NCBI GenBank assembly: GCA_964493475.1
Contig: CAZBNS010000075.1
Span: 1-7,837 of the forward strand
Length of the DNA: 7,837 nt
From: CALXSC01 sp964493475
GTDB taxonomy: Bacteria; Pseudomonadota; Alphaproteobacteria; Rickettsiales; UBA1997
Direction of reading: 5' to 3'
Position numbers and translations under genes: made by a program
Notes under the pieces: model-generated
Told to the model about the DNA's origin: nothing
What the model saw: the letters and a program-made list of their open reading frames with translations, nothing else
The model's database searches: none
Shown: positions 4,918-7,837 of the stretch, piece after piece
How positions within the stretch are numbered: the stretch's first letter is position 1
Layout: each line of letters begins with the position of its first letter

Positions 4918-7440
4918 ATGACAGATGCAACATCATTTAGTAAAGCTTTTAAACAGAAAGACTTTTTTTATTTTTTTAAACCGACAAAAGACCATCTTTT
5001 TATAAAAATACCAGGAGACTTAAACGAAACTGAAAAAGGATCGGTTGTAGTTGTTAATGCGGGTAATTCTAGTTGGAAGCTTGGCGGTAGTGGATTAAAT
5101 GGAGCTTGCAATACATTATATGGTGGAAAAACATGGGAAGAAAGAGATATCAAATTTAGTTTAAGAGCCAAGAAAGATACAATTGGTTGTGATTTAATAG
5201 ATGATAGACATGGTTTTACTCATGTATATCAAGTAGGACCAGATTTTCGTGAAGATGATAGCCCAGAAGCATCAAAAACAAGACTTCATGAGTTATTATT
5301 TTCCAATTATGCAACATGTTTAACTTTAACAAAAGCAGGAATGCAAGGAAAAACTGTAATTCTTTCTGGAGCGTCTACTAATATATTTGGCGGACCTTTA
5401 GCCAAAATAGGCAGAACTGATTTTAAGGAACGAAGAACTAATTCTAGCGAGCAGTCTATTCCCAATATTGTAGATTACATTAATGCTTTGTGTTTTATGC
5501 AATTTTCTAATCAGCTAAAGACAAATGGATTAAAAATTTATATGAATGCAGATTTGAGTCTTGCTATGAAAGATATCCAAGAACATCAAGGGGAAGTTTT
5601 AGAATGGGTAGCAAAAAATATACCAGTTGGATTATTGAAAAATTTAGGTATTGAAAAACAAGGCGAAACATATAAATTAGCTAATCCAATAGAAAATAGG
5701 CATAAAACTTTTAAGGATGAATTGTTAAAACAAGATAAGGATTATAAGGAAGAAATTGAGATAGCTACAGTTGTCGATGAAATTAGACAATTTAATGAAG
5801 GAGTTCCTTTTTCAAGCTTAACTAATATGGAAGTTAAATTTTGGAGAGAAAAATTTGAACAGCTTAAAAAAATCGAAACAGCCCTTTCAAAAAGGAAATT
5901 TTCCGAATTTTTACGAGAAGCGTTTGAAGAGGTAAAAAAAACTCACAGATCGGATAATGATGGAAATCGGGAAAATATTAATGGTTTAAGACATTATTTA
6001 TCAACAACACATCCGGGCATTAGCGAAGCACATATTTTTAATCCGTTATTTGATGAGGACAAGGCTTATAAAGAATTAAGATTTGAAGATTTCAATAAAT
6101 ATGTGCAATTCTTAAAAGATGGCGGCGAAGGAGAAGCATATAGAACACAAGAAGATTTAGCTGTTATGAAAGAATTGTTTGAGAGAGGTTTTGATAGAAG
6201 CAAAAAAGAAGAATTTACAACTCGAGAGGGACAAAAACTAATCATCCTAACAAATGAAAAAGGAGAAACATTTGTAATTGGTGATGTCGGAAAGAAAAGT
6301 GAGACAGAAAACACTCTACAAAAATATATAGGATATTTAAAAGAAAAATATAAAAAAACCGATACAACAATAAAAGTTCTTATTCCACAAACTACTGGTG
6401 CTCATTGGACTTTACTTAGTGCGACCGTGAAATTACCTGATGGAACGGATATTGTTGAAACTACTTATGATTCAATGAAAGAAAATGATCCTTTAGGCTT
6501 AGGAAAAAGACAAAGCGATGGATGGTCATGTGGAATTCACACGATGGAAGCTGTGTCCATGGTAATTAGTGGGAATATAAAGGAAAAAAGAGAAATACAA
6601 ACAACACCAAAAACACAACCAGAAGATTCACAAACACAACCAGAAGTTCCGCAACCAAAAAAACAAAAACCTTCACAACCAGAAGATTCACAACCAAAAA
6701 CACAACCACTTTCACAACCAGAAGATCAACAACCACTTTCACAACCAGAAGTATTATTACAATTACAAAAAGCCGCTCAGGGTATAATACAACAACATCC
6801 TGAAAAGGAAGAAGTATCTGCTATAGTTAAATCATTAGCAGAAGGGCAGCTCTCTGATGAATCACTACAACGGATGGCAGTCGCTCGAGTGAGCGTGGTT
6901 CAAGAAAACCTTACAGAACAAGGAAATAAAGCAAAGGAAGAAAGATCTGTAATCTTCAGAACAATCGCAGTTAAACGAGTATTGGAGACTCATAGAGGAG
7001 TTCCTACAAACGCAATTTCAGATTTTATTTCTGGAAAAATTTCTGATACAACAGAAACAAGAGCAGTTAAATTAATTGTTGAAAGTCAATTTTCAGCACT
7101 TCCAGAATCGATTAGATTTCCACAAGGCCATGAACATGCAGGATTTCCATGTAAAAATAAAATTGTATTTAACGAAGATAGAACAACAACGGTTTCATTT
7201 ACATTTGAAAAAAATTTGTTATCTAGATCCGCCGGAGATGGAAAATGTACCGTTGAAATAATGTTGCCACAAGGTGTTTTAGCAAGCCCTGATTTACTTG
7301 ATGCAATTAGAGAAAAGAAACTAAATTCCTACTTAGAAAAAGTGTCCGGTTCATCATTAAAATGTACAGATCCAAAATTTCTACAAGCTTTTAAATCACA
7401 TTTTAGCAATTCAATAGCACAAGGACAAGCAAGAGAATAA
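4918..7440 (+). CDS. Putative host-directed effector: macro domain fused to Ulp1/C48-type cysteine protease
   Basis: This 840-residue protein has no signal peptide and no membrane segment. Residues about 25-215 look like a macro domain (ADP-ribose binding or hydrolysis): PGDL (32-35), VVNAGNSSW (45-53), GGSGLNGA (56-63), HVYQVGP (102-108) and GASTNIFGGP (151-160) fall in the canonical order. Residues about 220-430 are charged and mostly helical, with no recognised fold. Residues about 430-555 look like a Ulp1/C48 protease: AHWTLL with His496, TYDSM with Asp518, and RQSDGWSCGIH with Gln532 and Cys538, i.e. a complete catalytic set. Residues 562-611 are a Pro/Gln linker. Residues 612-840 are unrecognised: helical, then a mixed region with Cys745, Cys777 and Cys816. 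The start has AGGA seven bases upstream and an in-frame TAG at 4906-4908. Ulp1-type enzymes in intracellular bacteria remove ubiquitin, SUMO or NEDD8 from host proteins; delivery into host cells is inferred. Domain calls rest on motifs only. Confidence 0.85.
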   Translation: MTDATSFSKAFKQKDFFYFFKPTKDHLFIKIPGDLNETEKGSVVVVNAGNSSWKLGGSGLNGACNTLYGGKTWEERDIKFSLRAKKDTIGCDLIDDRHGFTHVYQVGPDFREDDSPEASKTRLHELLFSNYATCLTLTKAGMQGKTVILSGASTNIFGGPLAKIGRTDFKERRTNSSEQSIPNIVDYINALCFMQFSNQLKTNGLKIYMNADLSLAMKDIQEHQGEVLEWVAKNIPVGLLKNLGIEKQGETYKLANPIENRHKTFKDELLKQDKDYKEEIEIATVVDEIRQFNEGVPFSSLTNMEVKFWREKFEQLKKIETALSKRKFSEFLREAFEEVKKTHRSDNDGNRENINGLRHYLSTTHPGISEAHIFNPLFDEDKAYKELRFEDFNKYVQFLKDGGEGEAYRTQEDLAVMKELFERGFDRSKKEEFTTREGQKLIILTNEKGETFVIGDVGKKSETENTLQKYIGYLKEKYKKTDTTIKVLIPQTTGAHWTLLSATVKLPDGTDIVETTYDSMKENDPLGLGKRQSDGWSCGIHTMEAVSMVISGNIKEKREIQTTPKTQPEDSQTQPEVPQPKKQKPSQPEDSQPKTQPLSQPEDQQPLSQPEVLLQLQKAAQGIIQQHPEKEEVSAIVKSLAEGQLSDESLQRMAVARVSVVQENLTEQGNKAKEERSVIFRTIAVKRVLETHRGVPTNAISDFISGKISDTTETRAVKLIVESQFSALPESIRFPQGHEHAGFPCKNKIVFNEDRTTTVSFTFEKNLLSRSAGDGKCTVEIMLPQGVLASPDLLDAIREKKLNSYLEKVSGSSLKCTDPKFLQAFKSHFSNSIAQGQARE
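6601..6750 (+). repeat. Pro/Gln-rich linker with SQPED-type repeats in the macro-Ulp1 protein
   Basis: Residues 562-611 contain TQPED, TQPEV, SQPED, SQPED and SQPEV units separated by short Gln/Pro/Lys spacers. At DNA level the core is CACAACCAGAAG with near-identical copies. The stretch joins the protease domain to the C-terminal domain and is presumably flexible. Its near-exact DNA repetition would allow length variation by slippage. Confidence 0.85.
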
Positions 7441-7488
7441 TCATATCTAAGTACCAATAAGGTATAATTTTATTATATTTATATAATA

Positions 7489-7503
7489 GAGCTGTTGCAC
7501 AAA
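7489..7503. mobile_element. Possible insertion-sequence terminus remnant
   Basis: GAGCTGTTGCACAAA resembles the ends of IS5-family elements (group ending in a GxxCTGTTGCA-like motif). No transposase frame and no matching opposite end (TGCAACAGCTC) is present in the window, so at most this is a decayed or solo end. The assignment rests on recall of the motif style. Confidence 0.22.
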
Positions 7504-7504
7504 T

Positions 7505-7547
7505 ATTTATCATTTGTTAACAAACAAAACCATTAAGTATGATAAAT
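7505..7547. repeat. Nested palindromes
   Basis: ATTTATCAT (7505-7513) and ATGATAAAT (7539-7547) are perfect 9-bp inverted arms. Overlapping the left arm by one base is a perfect 12-bp palindrome, TTTGTTAACAAA (7513-7524). It could be a protein-binding site or the remains of a mobile element. Confidence 0.4.
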
Positions 7548-7597
7548 TATTTATAATAATTATATATTTTATCACTTGAATTCCCGCTATTCTCAAC

Positions 7598-7791
7598 TAT
7601 GTCATTCCGTAGCTGATTTTCTTAATGAACGAAGTGAATATAGAAAATCCTCATACGGAATCCATAAAGTGTTGAAACAATAACAAAGTATGTCATTCCG
7701 TAGCTGGATTTTCTTATTGAGTGAAACGAAATTAGAAAATCCTCATACGGAATTCATAAAGTATTGAAACAATAACAAAGTATGTCATTCC
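7598..7791. repeat. Tandem copies of a ~91-bp palindromic intergenic element
   Basis: Two adjacent copies (7598-7688 and 7689-7780) begin TATGTCATTCCGTAGCT and end GAAACAATAACAAAG. A third begins at 7781 and diverges after TATGTCATTCC. Each copy folds on itself: ATTCCGTA pairs with TACGGAAT (7604-7611 with 7654-7661; 7695-7702 with 7746-7753), and an inner arm pairs GATTTTCT with AGAAAATC (7615-7622 with 7642-7649; 7707-7714 with 7734-7741, extended by one G-C pair in copy 2). Arms are conserved while the loops differ, as expected of dispersed palindromic repeats such as those in Rickettsia and relatives. Confidence 0.85.
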
Positions 7792-7798
7792 TGTACAA

Positions 7799-7816
7799 GT
7801 CAACTAATTCGTTGAC
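7799..7816. repeat. 6-bp inverted repeat with 6-nt loop
   Basis: GTCAAC (7799-7804) and GTTGAC (7811-7816) are perfect inverted arms around TAATTC. A pyrimidine-rich tract (TTCTTTTTCTTC) begins six bases later. It may be the start of another palindromic element joined to the third repeat copy, or a weak terminator for a transcript from the left. Confidence 0.35.
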
Positions 7817-7837
7817 AAAAATTCTTTTTCTTCTTTA

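Larger units (their letters stand above)
7441..7597. other. AT-rich non-coding stretch with palindromes, no gene seen
   Basis: No supported gene lies in the 397 bp after the macro-Ulp1 stop. The first part (7441-7597) is AT-rich. It holds an AT-only inverted repeat (ATTATA 7472-7477 / TATAAT 7482-7487), a possible insertion-sequence end at 7489-7503, and a nested pair of palindromes at 7505-7547. There is no convincing intrinsic terminator: TACC/GGTA around 7452-7464 is too short. Confidence 0.6.

Noticed and set aside
4968..5171. Minus-strand open frame inside the macro domain
   Set aside because: Overlaps the clearly conserved macro motifs on the opposite strand.
6066..6314. Minus-strand open frame inside the macro-Ulp1 gene
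   Set aside because: Antisense shadow without start signals.
7076..7261. Plus-strand open frame in another frame within the macro-Ulp1 gene
   Set aside because: Out-of-frame overlap with the continuous 840-residue frame; no independent start signal.
7472..7487. Intrinsic terminator for the macro-Ulp1 gene
   Set aside because: The inverted repeat is A/T only, six base pairs, and is not followed by a T-run, so it is too weak to call.
7598..7791. CRISPR array
   Set aside because: Only two complete copies of about 91 bp lying directly adjacent, no unique spacers between short repeats, and no cas genes.

Overview
The window is AT-rich DNA carrying a bacterial housekeeping core (recG, lspA, rpsU) flanked by two accessory genes and a repeat-filled non-coding stretch. 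The low G+C, the eukaryotic-style domains in the accessory genes and the palindromic intergenic repeats suggest a host-associated alphaproteobacterium, most likely Rickettsiales-like (Holosporales-like is an alternative). That placement is an inference from style; no marker sequence was compared with a database.

Layout. (1) 1-1524, minus strand: the N-terminal 508 codons of a large secreted protein that runs off the left edge of the window. It has a signal peptide, a cysteine-rich head, and a string of sushi/CCP-like modules (C-C-C-W-C with about five residues between modules). (2) 1525-1718: short spacer with a possible promoter and a perfect 8-bp dyad. (3) 1719-3821, minus: recG, complete, with a non-ATG start. 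(4) 3822-3925: divergent promoter region. (5) 3926-4450, plus: lspA, complete. (6) 4451-4574: a G-free 3' tail followed by a bidirectional terminator shared with rpsU. (7) 4575-4766, minus: rpsU, complete, with a GTG start and strong Shine-Dalgarno. (8) 4767-4917: two near-consensus sigma-70 promoters back to back. (9) 4918-7440, plus: an 840-residue protein combining an N-terminal macro (ADP-ribose-binding) domain, a helical middle, a Ulp1/C48-type cysteine protease domain with a visible His-Asp-Gln-Cys set, a Pro/Gln repeat linker and an unrecognised C-terminal domain. (10) 7441-7837: non-coding, AT-rich, with a possible insertion-sequence end, nested palindromes and two tandem copies of a roughly 91-bp element that folds into a hairpin.

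How the parts relate. The core genes do not form an operon: lspA and rpsU converge on one terminator, recG and lspA diverge, and rpsU and the macro-protease gene diverge. The two accessory proteins look host-facing: one is exported and disulfide-rich, the other carries domains that would act on ADP-ribosyl and ubiquitin-like modifications in a eukaryotic cell. The macro-Ulp1 fusion is the most notable item and is the best candidate for an undescribed effector.
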